A model generated the notes under the pieces. The model did no database searches and had not been told where the DNA came from. It saw nothing but the letters and a program-made list of their open reading frames with translations. A stretch of DNA of 26,229 bases, taken from positions 1-26,229 of the IMG/VR virus record IMGVR_UViG_3300010300_000092, one strand, 5' to 3'. Each line of letters starts with the position of its first letter. The first letter of the stretch is position 1. The position numbers were made by a program, and so were the translations under genes. The DNA is from a virus. Below are positions 13,151-20,458 of the stretch, piece after piece.

Positions 13151-13882
13151 CTAGAACAGCGAGCCCTGTAACCGTCCTTCACCTACTTCCTCCCACCCCT
13201 CCGCCAAGTTTATTTCATCTTCCGCCCAATTGGTGGCGTGACAGCCGGCGGCATTCAAAAGCTTGTCCACAGCAAAGCGAGGGATCCTCTTGCCGGTTCC
13301 CGAAAGGTAGACCTCTATCTGCTGCAAGACCTCTGTGTGATCATCGAGGTTGTTCATGGCATCGTTTGCCATTCTTATATACATCTCACCGAAGTTGATC
13401 TCATTAGGCTCGAGAGGCTCCGTGGGCTGAGCCTGGTCCTTGAGCTCCAACGGTGGACCAGAACAGACTTTCCGAACCTCCAGCCACTCTTCCTTTGTAA
13501 TGCCAAGATTAGCAGCTACCTCCAGGTCAGTAGATCCACTGTAAAGCAGTCTGCGACCTTTAACCCAGCGCTCGCGCATCTTGTGACTAAGACGAACCGC
13601 ATAGGTTTTGTCCCTGACCCAGTGCAAAAGCTCTCCGCGAATAGTCGGAACTGCAAGAGAGCTAAACTTCATCGACTTGCCAGTAGTCGGGTGCGGCCTG
13701 TTAGGATCATACCTATAGGCAGCTTTACACAATCCTTCAAAAGCAACCGACTCAAGAGTTTGGTAGTCGATACCAGTGCTGCGTTGTAGACGCCATGCCT
13801 CTCGCCGTGCAAGATTCAAATTACTTGATGCGAGCTCTTGCTGTTCGCTGTTTAATTTGAACTTAGCTGGTTTCCTGGCCAT
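13151..13882 (-). CDS. Sigma-70-like factor 1 (regions 2 and 3)
   Basis: 243 residues. Residues 40-90 look like sigma region 2: DYQTLESVAFEGLCKAAYRY-D, then KFSSLAVPTIRGELLHWVRD, the segment that opens and reads the -10 element. Region 3-like sequence follows (HKMRERWVKG and a helix-turn-helix, DLEVAANLGITKEEWLEV). The last 80 residues do not show a normal region 4, the -35 reader. It lies between the large terminase and primase, 24 bases after the terminase stop. Its likely role is to direct host RNA polymerase to phage genes, perhaps the TATACT-type promoters here. Confidence 0.82.
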   Translation of the reverse strand: MARKPAKFKLNSEQQELASSNLNLARREAWRLQRSTGIDYQTLESVAFEGLCKAAYRYDPNRPHPTTGKSMKFSSLAVPTIRGELLHWVRDKTYAVRLSHKMRERWVKGRRLLYSGSTDLEVAANLGITKEEWLEVRKVCSGPPLELKDQAQPTEPLEPNEINFGEMYIRMANDAMNNLDDHTEVLQQIEVYLSGTGKRIPRFAVDKLLNAAGCHATNWAEDEINLAEGWEEVGEGRLQGSLF

Positions 13883-13906
13883 GCATTGGCACCGACTTAC
13901 CCCATT

Positions 13907-15427
13907 TTACCAGGCGTTAAATTTTTGAACCCCTGGCAGAGCTCTATCTCCACGGCCCCATGTTACAGAAGTCATCTGTGGAGCAGATCTCTGGCCACAG
14001 TAATTCAAGGCCATGGTAATAGCATCAACCATGTCATCATTCTTTGAGGCGGGGAACAACGCAAACTCACTGGTAAACGCATCAAGCCATGGAGCACTAG
14101 CAGGCAGATAGACGTTACCAGCCTCCACCATCGGAACAATGCCTGCCGCACGCGACTCTTTACTCTTTTCCGGTCGCACTCCAATCAGTCCGGGCACTTT
14201 TTTGGCCATCATCTGATGCACGGCATAACCAGAAGCCGCAAGTTCGATCAGGCAGCCGTTCAACTGGTGACGCTTGTACATCCTGGCAATCATTGCCATC
14301 GTACCTACAACATCAAGCCTTTCTCTGACCAGATCAAGCACGTAGTACTGGGAACCTGCCTGGCCTACAACTGCGCCAACCACATAGTCACTCTTATTGG
14401 TGGCGGTAAACGTGGCGTCAACAGAAAGCAGGACACGCTGAAAGTCCGGGAGCAAGGTGTCCCAATCATAGAACTGCCACCATGAAGGGTCAAACATATT
14501 GCCACCTTCTGGGGCTGGCCGCTGCTGATAAAGGGAGGCGAAGTCTCGAGAACCAATAGCTTCTCTAATACGCTCCAGGTCCTCCGTGTCATAGCGCTGA
14601 GGGCAAAGCGCCTCGCCAAGTTCTTCTCGCCAGTCGTGGACTACAGGGCAATGAGAAGGTAGCGTAGGTCGATCGCCCTCATCCTCGTACAGCGCTGGCA
14701 GATCAACAATCGTCCAGTTTTCTCTACCTTTGTCGGAAACGTTCATCTCGTTCTCCAGTAGTTGTCCAATCATATCGTTCTCCGACCAACGGGTCTGGAT
14801 GACTACGATGGCTCCAACTTGAGGCTCAAGACGTGTATACAATGTAGATGTATACCAATCATTGAGCTTTTCCATTATTCGAGTACTTTCAGCATCCTCT
14901 CTATTCTTGACAGGGTCATCGATGATGAGAAGATGGCCAGAACGGCCAGTGACTGCACCGCCAACACCTGCCGCCCAAAGGCCTCCACCCGAGGAAGTTC
15001 CCCAGGCATTGACCGCTTTTGAAGATTCATTCAGTAATCCACCAGCTTCACGATAAAATTCGCGGGCCTTGCGGGAGAAACCTTCGGCAAGCTCGGCGGA
15101 GTAAGAGCTAATACCCACAAAGCGCTCAGGGTGAGCAAGTAGGTAAGCAGCTGGAAGCAGTTGAGAAGTAAGTAAGCTTTTTCCGTGTCTCGGCGGGACC
15201 TGAAGTACAAGTCTAGTGACTTCTCCTGTGATGACTTTTTGCAGTTGCTCAATAACTGTTGCATGAAATTTGTAAAATTTATACTGAGGCATCACTTTCC
15301 GAATTAATTTCCAGAAAACGACATCCCTGCCAGGACCTTTGTCGGCTTTTTTGTCTTTTACAGCGCGAACCAGGTCCTGCCCCTGAGAAGCTAGTTCAAG
15401 ATAGTCTCTTCCTAGTTTACCTGCCAT
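13907..15427 (-). CDS. terL: Terminase large subunit
   Basis: 506 residues. This is the motor ATPase and nuclease that packages DNA into the capsid. Walker A is VPPRHGKS at 77-84 and Walker B is LLIIDDP with Asp170-Asp171; the coupling motif (VVIQTRWSENDMIG) follows. The C-terminal RNase H-like nuclease domain shows LLSVDATFTATNKSDYVVG and, near the end, NDDMVDAI, supplying acidic metal ligands. Its ATG shares one base with the small-terminase stop (TGATG). Confidence 0.95.
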   Translation of the reverse strand: MAGKLGRDYLELASQGQDLVRAVKDKKADKGPGRDVVFWKLIRKVMPQYKFYKFHATVIEQLQKVITGEVTRLVLQVPPRHGKSLLTSQLLPAAYLLAHPERFVGISSYSAELAEGFSRKAREFYREAGGLLNESSKAVNAWGTSSGGGLWAAGVGGAVTGRSGHLLIIDDPVKNREDAESTRIMEKLNDWYTSTLYTRLEPQVGAIVVIQTRWSENDMIGQLLENEMNVSDKGRENWTIVDLPALYEDEGDRPTLPSHCPVVHDWREELGEALCPQRYDTEDLERIREAIGSRDFASLYQQRPAPEGGNMFDPSWWQFYDWDTLLPDFQRVLLSVDATFTATNKSDYVVGAVVGQAGSQYYVLDLVRERLDVVGTMAMIARMYKRHQLNGCLIELAASGYAVHQMMAKKVPGLIGVRPEKSKESRAAGIVPMVEAGNVYLPASAPWLDAFTSEFALFPASKNDDMVDAITMALNYCGQRSAPQMTSVTWGRGDRALPGVQKFNAW

Positions 15428-16059
15428 CAGTCTTCGTCTAGGGGTATTTCGTAAACGTCGGGATCTTCCATCACCTCGACTTGGACCTCCTCGAGCTCTT
15501 GCTCAACAACGGTCATAAGCTCGTTAACGCCAAGAGAGGTTGCCCAAGCCTGTCGACCCGCATCAGAGATGTTGGCAGCAGCTCGCATCAACCCAGACAA
15601 AAGCCCCATCGGAATCTTCTCACCAGTAGCCGCCGCTTCTGCAATTCGCTGCTGGATGATACCCATCAGATCGCCAGACACATCCATCATTAGCCTAGCC
15701 TGGTCCTCGTTCGCCTGGCGAAACTCCTCGATCGCATAACGATGTTTCTTTCGCTCTATCTTGCTGGCCTCCTTAAAGGTTATCGCCATCTCCTTCTTGT
15801 CATAGGCAGCACAACGCCTATCCCAGTTGTATTTCTTTGCCCAGCCCTTAAGTGTCTCCGGGCTCTTCTGCATGAATTCGGCAGTTGCATCGAAGCTCCT
15901 GCTACCCCTCATATTTAAATGAAACTGAAACGCCCTGTACTGCTCTTCGTTTTCATGCCGACCAGCCTCGTTAACCTTGTAGCCTCTGGTGAAATTCCAG
16001 ATCGGCCCTGGGTTGTACGGAGGCTTTGCCTCAGGCCAAGAAGACGGGTCATTATTCAT
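15427..16059 (-). CDS. terS: Terminase small subunit (probable)
   Basis: 210 residues ending one base into terL. The N-terminal region contains a helix-turn-helix (SRSFDATAEFMQKSPETLKG then WAKKYNW), the usual DNA-recognition part of small terminases. A long helical segment (EEFRQANEDQARLMMDVSGD) would form the oligomer core, and the acidic C-terminus (EVMEDPDVYEIPLDED) could contact TerL. The family is assigned from layout and position next to terL; no signature is unique. Confidence 0.8.
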   Translation of the reverse strand: MNNDPSSWPEAKPPYNPGPIWNFTRGYKVNEAGRHENEEQYRAFQFHLNMRGSRSFDATAEFMQKSPETLKGWAKKYNWDRRCAAYDKKEMAITFKEASKIERKKHRYAIEEFRQANEDQARLMMDVSGDLMGIIQQRIAEAAATGEKIPMGLLSGLMRAAANISDAGRQAWATSLGVNELMTVVEQELEEVQVEVMEDPDVYEIPLDED

Positions 16060-16481
16060 GATGAATGTTCCTCAAGATAGCGATCCCACGGGGCAGGGTT
16101 CCGAAGATACTTCTCAACGAAGCCAAGCGTATTGTTGCAGCTTCGGCAAAGCAATGCTCGGACATCTCCCGTTTCGTGGCAATGGTCCACAGCCAGTTTG
16201 GTCCCGGCCTTATCGACCTCGCCGCAGATCTTGCAGACACCTCCTTGAGCTTGGAGCATGAACTCATACTGCTCCACGGTAATTCCATAGCGATGCTTTA
16301 GTCGGCCACGTCGAGATGCTTCTCTGTGCGCCTCCGAGCCGTGGTACTTCTCGCGACGCCAGGCGTTGTTGCAGGGCTTGCACCAAGACCCCCAATAGCC
16401 ATTGGTTCGCTTGTTGAAGGATGCAATCCCTTTGACTTGCCCGCATTTGCTGCAGGTCTTACTGTTTGGATCGCTAGTCAT
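16056..16481 (-). CDS. Recombination endonuclease VII-like HNH nuclease
   Basis: 141 residues. An N-terminal zinc-ribbon-like segment (CSKCGQ, then CKPCNN) is followed by the endonuclease VII signature: YGITVEQYEFMLQAQGGVCK, ICGEVD, VDHCHETGDVRALLC and CNNTLG. The His-x-His pair in DHCHETG is the nuclease centre, and paired C-x2-C motifs bind structural zinc. T4 endonuclease VII cuts branched DNA before packaging. Here the gene lies immediately upstream of terS with an ATGA overlap, so a packaging-linked role is likely. It starts a new transcription unit after a terminator, under a CATACT promoter. Confidence 0.92.
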   Translation of the reverse strand: MTSDPNSKTCSKCGQVKGIASFNKRTNGYWGSWCKPCNNAWRREKYHGSEAHREASRRGRLKHRYGITVEQYEFMLQAQGGVCKICGEVDKAGTKLAVDHCHETGDVRALLCRSCNNTLGFVEKYLRNPAPWDRYLEEHSS

Positions 16482-16501
16482 AGCAGTGCATCTCGCGAAC
16501 T

Positions 16502-16507
16502 AGTATG
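16502..16507 (-). promoter_or_regulatory. Extended -10 element TGGCATACT before the terminase operon
   Basis: On the minus strand TTGGCATACTAG lies 20 bases before the endonuclease VII-like ATG and nine bases after the T-run of the thyX terminator. It has the TGn extension. Confidence 0.65.
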
Positions 16508-16516
16508 CCAAGGCAA

Positions 16517-16540
16517 TAAAAAAGGCCCCAAAGGGCTTTT
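16517..16540 (-). terminator. Rho-independent terminator after thyX
   Basis: On the minus strand an AAA-GCCC/GGGC-TTT stem with a one-base bulge runs into six T. It starts six bases after the thyX stop. Confidence 0.85.
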
Positions 16541-16546
16541 CTCGCT

Positions 16547-17194
16547 TCATGCGAAAGCTGCCTCATAAACATTGGGGAGCTGCTCCGCAAAGATTTCTTT
16601 AATGGACTCGGCAATCATACGATGCTCCAGCTGAGTCTCGATGCCAGCACGGATCTGAATGTAGTGGATCCAGCTACGAATTGATCCCGACATATAGAGC
16701 CTTGTAGGCGTCCCAAGCGGCAGGATGGACCTGGCACACTCTTTGGCCACTCCCTTGGCAAGCAGGTGCTCGTAGAGGTCGATGGCGCTGTTGTAATGAG
16801 TCAGGATCTGCTTCTCGGTCAGAGCGACAAACTCGGGGTCAAGATTGTCGTGGCTTGCCTGCTTGTTCTTCAGATCCTGAGAGCGCAGGTGAGGCACACC
16901 AAATGCTCCAAGCTGGTCGACGGAACTGTAGCGCTGGCTGAACTCTTGGAAGCTGAACGAGCGGTGGCGCAACACCTGGGCGGCAATGGCGCGGGTGGTA
17001 TTGACCTCCACCTGCATGCTGGCGGTTTCAAAGATACTCCAATGCTTGTGTTTGATGCAGTAACGGAGCAGTCTTGAAGCGGTCTCGTGGTTGCCCTGGT
17101 TATTAGGATTGGAAACTCTGGCGCAGTAGGCCATCTGCTTCTCTGCATCGGGAGTGATGTTGACGAAGCTGGCGGTGTGGACTTCACGTTGCAT
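16547..17194 (-). CDS. thyX: Flavin-dependent thymidylate synthase ThyX
   Basis: 215 residues, normal for the family. It converts dUMP to dTMP using methylene-tetrahydrofolate, NADPH and FAD. The ThyX signature R-H-R-x7-S is present as RHRSFSFQEFS at 76-86. Other landmarks are YCARVSNP near residue 25 and SIRSWIHYIQIRAGIETQLE with H-R-M-I-A, the nucleotide-binding end. Its ATG shares one base with the stop of the RecE-like gene. It supplies the last step after NrdJ and dCTP deaminase. Confidence 0.97.
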   Translation of the reverse strand: MQREVHTASFVNITPDAEKQMAYCARVSNPNNQGNHETASRLLRYCIKHKHWSIFETASMQVEVNTTRAIAAQVLRHRSFSFQEFSQRYSSVDQLGAFGVPHLRSQDLKNKQASHDNLDPEFVALTEKQILTHYNSAIDLYEHLLAKGVAKECARSILPLGTPTRLYMSGSIRSWIHYIQIRAGIETQLEHRMIAESIKEIFAEQLPNVYEAAFA

Positions 17195-18135
17195 CAGAAG
17201 ATGTCCTCATCTAGGGGCTCCTCCATCGTACCATACGACTTATACCAACTGGGGTACTCCAGCTGGCGGATCACTGGCTCTTTTATAGGCCATTCGCCGG
17301 ACTCGCTGCACTTGGCGTACAGGTCAAGAGCCTTCTCTACCTTGTAAAAACCCTCATGCATTATGCCTGGAGACACTTCGAAGAGGTCTACGGCAAAGGG
17401 CGCCTTGCGCTCCACAGCAACAAAGATGAATCGAAACGGCTTTCCGTAGGCCGCCATGGCTGCACGGGTGTAATACGCAGCCTGAAAGTCGTAGCCCAAA
17501 TTGACAACCTTCTTCGTAAAGGTCTCGGGGTCGACGCTGTCAGTAGTCTTCAGGTCTAACACCAGACCCTCTTCAATCATAAGACGGTCCAGACGGGCCT
17601 TACAGCTGACTCCACGGTCTTCCCAGTAGACGGAGACCTCGTTGTGCTTGATGTAGTCAGTCTGAGAGGGATCGAACCACGCAAGCTTGGCCAATTCAGC
17701 TGCCATGCCCTGCACGCTGCCCCAGGGGTCGTCCTTGCCGCCGGTATTCAAAACTTTCTTACGACCCACGCTGGCTTTCCACTCTTTGCCGGCTTTGGTT
17801 GCCAAGTTAAGGCCATCGGGTTTCATGATATAGTTGCTATCGAACTTATCCCTACCGTCCAAGGATAAGCAGTGCAAAGCGGTTCCCATTTCCATGGCTG
17901 GAGTAGGGATAACCTTATTCTTAAGGGCCGCCTGGTAATGAGCCGGGCTGTCAAGGATCTTCTTAAGAGATGACTGGTTGACGCCTTCTGCGCGTCGGTA
18001 GTCAAACTCAGGCTGGTTGTAGGCTATTTCCACGTCGACCAAGTATTTGCTTTTCAGTATACCCGGTTTGATACGGTAGTCAAACTCAGGCTGGTTGTAG
18101 GCTACTTCCACGTCAATCAAGTATTTGCCTCCCAT
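17194..18135 (-). CDS. RecE-like PD-(D/E)XK exonuclease with duplicated N-terminus
   Basis: 313 residues from ATG 18135. The core matches the exodeoxyribonuclease VIII/PDDEXK_12 type: MEMGTALHCLSLDG, then GVSCKARLDRL, GLVLDLKTTDS (D-x-K active site) and YDFQAAYYTRA with the conserved Gln. Such enzymes resect DNA ends for a single-strand annealing partner, probably the Sak-type protein at 21836-22516. The first 55 residues contain two near-identical copies of KYL-I/V-DVE-V/I-AYNQPEFDYR, 26 residues apart, from a 78-bp tandem duplication that also copies a -10-like sequence. The true start is therefore uncertain: ATG at 18135 or a later TTG/GTG after either -10. Ends one base into thyX. Confidence 0.85.
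   Translation of the reverse strand: MGGKYLIDVEVAYNQPEFDYRIKPGILKSKYLVDVEIAYNQPEFDYRRAEGVNQSSLKKILDSPAHYQAALKNKVIPTPAMEMGTALHCLSLDGRDKFDSNYIMKPDGLNLATKAGKEWKASVGRKKVLNTGGKDDPWGSVQGMAAELAKLAWFDPSQTDYIKHNEVSVYWEDRGVSCKARLDRLMIEEGLVLDLKTTDSVDPETFTKKVVNLGYDFQAAYYTRAAMAAYGKPFRFIFVAVERKAPFAVDLFEVSPGIMHEGFYKVEKALDLYAKCSESGEWPIKEPVIRQLEYPSWYKSYGTMEEPLDEDIF
17997..18129. repeat. Tandem 78-bp duplication at the start of the RecE-like gene
   Basis: Copies at 17997-18051 and 18075-18129 are offset by 78 bp and differ at about four of 55 positions, mostly silent or conservative changes. Each copy is preceded, in the minus-strand direction, by a -10-like TATAAT (18134-18139) or TATACT (18056-18061). The offset keeps the reading frame. 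Confidence 0.9.
18056..18061 (-). promoter_or_regulatory. Possible internal -10 TATACT in the RecE-like gene
   Basis: On the minus strand GGGTATACTGAAAAG lies inside the coding region at the boundary of the 78-bp duplication. The upstream copy has TATAAT overlapping the ATG at 18135. Either could drive a shorter protein. Low certainty because it is inside a gene. Confidence 0.35.
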
Positions 18136-18491
18136 TATACCGCATAAATCTTAATGACCCATTTCGAGTCAGCCTTCTTCGCCTTGGTCCACTTGACCTC
18201 CAGCTGAGGGATGATTGAAACTCGATCGTCAACCCAGAGCACCTTATTGACGCTATCGAACAGGGCTCCGATGATGTTGTCGCCGTCAGCACGGCCTTCA
18301 CCATAGGCCTCGATCTCGACGCGGATAGGTCCTTCCAGGGGCGGCCAGGGCCACTGCTCCTGCACCTGTCGTAGCATTTCCTTCTGCTTCTTGCGATAGT
18401 CGGCGGGCATGAAAGTACCCCTGCTCGTTACTCTGGGACGGGCCTTCGAGAACAAAGGGAGGTTAATCGTCAGCGTGGCAATCAGTTCCAA
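18135..18491 (-). CDS. rusA: RusA-type Holliday junction resolvase
   Basis: 118 residues from TTG 18491, chosen because GGGAG lies nine bases upstream; a longer frame exists (TTG 18518) and the start remains uncertain because the gene overlaps a small membrane protein. RusA landmarks are present: a short N-terminal strand, SKARPRVTSRGTFMP, then RADGDNIIGALFDSVNKVLW and VDDRVSII, holding the acidic residues that bind metal. RusA resolves four-way DNA junctions. The stop overlaps the ATG of the RecE-like gene. With the endonuclease VII-like protein this gives the phage two junction-cutting enzymes. Confidence 0.9.
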   Translation of the reverse strand: MELIATLTINLPLFSKARPRVTSRGTFMPADYRKKQKEMLRQVQEQWPWPPLEGPIRVEIEAYGEGRADGDNIIGALFDSVNKVLWVDDRVSIIPQLEVKWTKAKKADSKWVIKIYAV

Positions 18492-18606
18492 GAACGAGGG
18501 CTCCCGCAATAATTGCAATAGCCAAGTTTACCAACAGGAATACAACTGTGCTCGGGTCAGGTACTGGAAAGGTCACCTCCCACTGGAAAGTGACCTGTCC
18601 TGGCAT
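18463..18606 (-). CDS. Small single-pass membrane protein
   Basis: 47 residues from an ATG at 18606, ending in TAA. It starts MPGQVTFQWEVTFPVPDPS, followed by a hydrophobic helix (VVFLLVNLAIAIIAGALVLG) and a short DCHADD tail. It begins one base after the stop of the preceding gene and its end overlaps the rusA start, so it fills the gap exactly. Not recognised. Size and layout would fit a small phage membrane or lysis-accessory protein, but position among recombination genes does not point to lysis. Confidence 0.68.
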   Translation of the reverse strand: MPGQVTFQWEVTFPVPDPSTVVFLLVNLAIAIIAGALVLGTDCHADD

Positions 18607-18607
18607 C

Positions 18608-18844
18608 TCAACTGTAGACTTCACTGTTCTCTAGATAGAAACCCAAGACACCTTCTGGATCAGTGTTTCCATGAGAGACGTAATCATGGGCGGCTCCGTA
18701 CAGTCCACGAGGGTTGTGACTAGGAGACCCGTCGGCGTTAATCGCCCCGCCAAACGCCTTCAGTAAAGACAGAAGTGCAGCTGAGCGACTTTCTTGACGT
18801 TGATCGCTATACAACCAGGCCATTTGATCGGAATCGTCAATCAT
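18608..18844 (-). CDS. Hypothetical small protein, 78 aa
   Basis: Starts at ATG 18844, which overlaps the upstream stop as TAATG; a longer frame from a GTG is less likely. Motifs include DDSDQMAWLYSDQRQESRSA, KAFGGAINADGSP and LYGAAHDYVSHGNTDPEGVL. Not recognised; soluble and without a signal peptide. Coupled to the DUF3310 gene. Confidence 0.75.
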   Translation of the reverse strand: MIDDSDQMAWLYSDQRQESRSAALLSLLKAFGGAINADGSPSHNPRGLYGAAHDYVSHGNTDPEGVLGFYLENSEVYS

Positions 18845-19392
18845 TAGAGGCACCCTCCGTTAGAACCAAGCTCACAGGTAGAGCCGTCTTTCTTGATACC
18901 AAGAATGAAGCCACGCTTCTCGACGGTAGCAATTATCTCATCTTCATCAAACATGGCCAGGTCCTTCCTGTCCATAATCGACTTGATCTCGTCGCTAGTC
19001 AGCTCCACAGGACCCAGGGATGGATCCCACATGTAATCCTCGTCAGAGTCCCAGTGAGCCAGGGGTTGGTCATCGACGTCTTTTACGCCATACTCAGCCA
19101 GTAAATCCTCGCCGCTAGCAGCGCAGACAGTGTAGTCCTCAAGCACATCCTCGTAGGTAACGCCGTAAGAAGTCTGCTCGCCCTCCAGTGAGGCGATCTC
19201 GCGGTTGATGTACCAGATTGCTTTCTTGAGGTCTTCGGCCGTCCTGGAGGGATCCTTGCGGCCAGCTCGGGATACGTACTTGACGGCGTTGCCCAGTCTG
19301 TAGCTAAGCCCCCAGTCCTCAATAACCTCGATGGTCTCGAACTTGCGGCCCTCGGTGTAATGCGAGGGGTGGTTAATGTTGTCGTGGGTCAT
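18844..19392 (-). CDS. DUF3310 protein (phage nucleotide-kinase-like annotation)
   Basis: 182 residues. The first 70 match DUF3310: INHPSHYTEGRKFETIEVIE, GNAVKYVSRAGRKD, then EDLKKAIWYINRE. This small helical domain is common in phages and is sometimes annotated as a nucleotide kinase, but no P-loop is visible and the activity is unproven. The remaining 110 residues are acidic and unrecognised. The ATG overlaps the upstream stop as ATGA. Confidence 0.9.
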   Translation of the reverse strand: MTHDNINHPSHYTEGRKFETIEVIEDWGLSYRLGNAVKYVSRAGRKDPSRTAEDLKKAIWYINREIASLEGEQTSYGVTYEDVLEDYTVCAASGEDLLAEYGVKDVDDQPLAHWDSDEDYMWDPSLGPVELTSDEIKSIMDRKDLAMFDEDEIIATVEKRGFILGIKKDGSTCELGSNGGCL

Positions 19393-19643
19393 TTACTGGA
19401 TTCCTCCTTCAAGTTGCGGTTGTCTCTGCAGACAACGATTTTCTGTTCCCGTTTGAGGCGGACTGTCACTCCATCCTTTGTCCATTGTACCACTATTCCT
19501 GCTTTCCACCCGCCTCCACAAAAAACCTTAACGGGCGTACCCTTTCGTATTGAACGCATTGGCAGAGGCTCCTGCTGCATCCACTCGGCGGCTTTGACTG
19601 CAGATGGCTTAAACTTGAACTCGCCGTTTTTAAGCTGTCTCAA
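19389..19643 (-). CDS. Small basic protein with SH3/KOW-like strand pattern, unknown
   Basis: 84 residues from a TTG with GGAGG eight bases upstream. A central segment (RKGTPVKVFCGGGWKAGIVV followed by QWTKDGVTVRL) reads like a small beta-barrel of the SH3 or KOW kind: a start, a G-x-W-K-x-G turn and alternating strands. This is inference from pattern; no family is recognised. Ends as ATGA into the DUF3310 gene. Confidence 0.75.
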   Translation of the reverse strand: MRQLKNGEFKFKPSAVKAAEWMQQEPLPMRSIRKGTPVKVFCGGGWKAGIVVQWTKDGVTVRLKREQKIVVCRDNRNLKEESSK

Positions 19644-19845
19644 TGGTCTGGCCTCCTTTTAAATCACGCATAGAAAAGATCATAGCACGGTCAGTATGCT
19701 CTTTCCAAAGTTTTTTGGCTTGATTCCAGTTCAATCCTTTGACTTTTTTCATTTGAGGCCACAAAAGGACATAGAACTGACCTTCATAGTGATTTCCCTC
19801 AACATCAGTAGGTTCCTCTGTCTTCTTCCTCTTTTTTCTCGTCAT
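19630..19845 (-). CDS. Small Lys-rich protein, 71 aa
   Basis: Starts with MTRKKRKKTEEPTD and contains a Trp-rich helix (KGLNWNQAKKLWKEHTD). GGAGG lies nine bases before the ATG. Not recognised. It overlaps both neighbours slightly, by 14 bases downstream and 41 bases upstream. Confidence 0.72.
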   Translation of the reverse strand: MTRKKRKKTEEPTDVEGNHYEGQFYVLLWPQMKKVKGLNWNQAKKLWKEHTDRAMIFSMRDLKGGQTIETA

Positions 19846-19963
19846 AGTGAAGCTCCTCCAGAATTGTGTTAATGTGGTCGTTGTACTCTTTGTCGCTCAT
19901 TGACTCTAAAAGTTTTTTGTGAGTTTTTGTGTAAGCGTCAAGATTGTCGTAGTTGATTTTCAC
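19805..19963 (-). CDS. Small acidic helical protein, 52 aa
   Basis: A short frame from a GTG that overlaps the upstream stop as GTGA, starting (V)KINYDNLDAYTKTHKKLLE and ending in an acidic run (YDEKKEEEDRGTY). The ribosome site of the next gene lies within it. Not recognised. The coupled start and tight packing support it as real. Confidence 0.62.
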   Translation of the reverse strand: MKINYDNLDAYTKTHKKLLESMSDKEYNDHINTILEELHYDEKKEEEDRGTY

Positions 19964-20397
19964 CAATTAAGCTCCATTAAAAGATGCTGAGGCATGCTGC
20001 CGCCAGTGCCGGCAATAGCTTTAATGATTTCTGGAAGATTACGATTGTTCTTCCCAAGCTGTAAGGACCACAGGTCGTCTTTAGTGTCATAGCGAAGAAG
20101 GCCTTGAGCAGTCATGTCGCCAATAACTTCGTCAACCAGATATTCGAGACGGGTTCGGCCGTCATCGTCCTCCAGAAAGTCGCTCCAGCCGCTGTAAAGC
20201 TCTGAGTGAGCACATACAGCCGTGATGGCGCCAACCACCTCACAGGCCCTTACAGCGCGTCTGAACAGCAGTATGGACCAGACGAAAGGCTTGACGTCTG
20301 CGGTAGTCAAGGCGGGAGTGTCATCGTACAGAAGACCAAGGGTCCCTGGAGCTACCTCTGCTTCTTCGATACTGAAACCAAAAGCGGTCATAATCAT
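19960..20397 (-). CDS. Hypothetical protein, 145 aa
   Basis: Not recognised. Mostly helical with an acidic surface; contains VKPFVWSILLFRRAVRACEV and a C-terminal segment (RYDTKDDLWSLQLGKNNRN). No signal peptide. Position among SSB, sigma and recombination genes suggests an early or DNA-related role, but nothing shows it directly. It heads an operon downstream of a terminator and a TAGACT element. Confidence 0.78.
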   Translation of the reverse strand: MIMTAFGFSIEEAEVAPGTLGLLYDDTPALTTADVKPFVWSILLFRRAVRACEVVGAITAVCAHSELYSGWSDFLEDDDGRTRLEYLVDEVIGDMTAQGLLRYDTKDDLWSLQLGKNNRNLPEIIKAIAGTGGSMPQHLLMELNW

Positions 20398-20412
20398 CTT
20401 GCGAGTGTGCCT

Positions 20413-20418
20413 AGTCTA
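20413..20418 (-). promoter_or_regulatory. -10 element TAGACT before the 145-aa gene
   Basis: On the minus strand TAGACT lies 15 bases before the ATG at 20397 and directly after the T-rich tail of the SSB terminator. It is a weaker member of the TATACT group. Confidence 0.45.
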
Positions 20419-20423
20419 TTGCA

Positions 20424-20458
20424 TAAAAGAAGAACCCCCCTGGATTTTGCCAGGAGAG
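20424..20458 (-). terminator. Rho-independent terminator after ssb
   Basis: On the minus strand a CCTGG-CAAAAT-CCAGG stem is followed by GGGG and a T-rich tail (TTCTTCTTTT). It lies about 70 bases after the ssb stop. The 128-bp gap has no other convincing gene. Confidence 0.8.

Noticed and set aside
13238-13789. Plus-strand frame of 183 codons opposite sigma factor 1
   Set aside because: Antisense to a clearly recognisable sigma-like gene; composition is that of a shadow frame.
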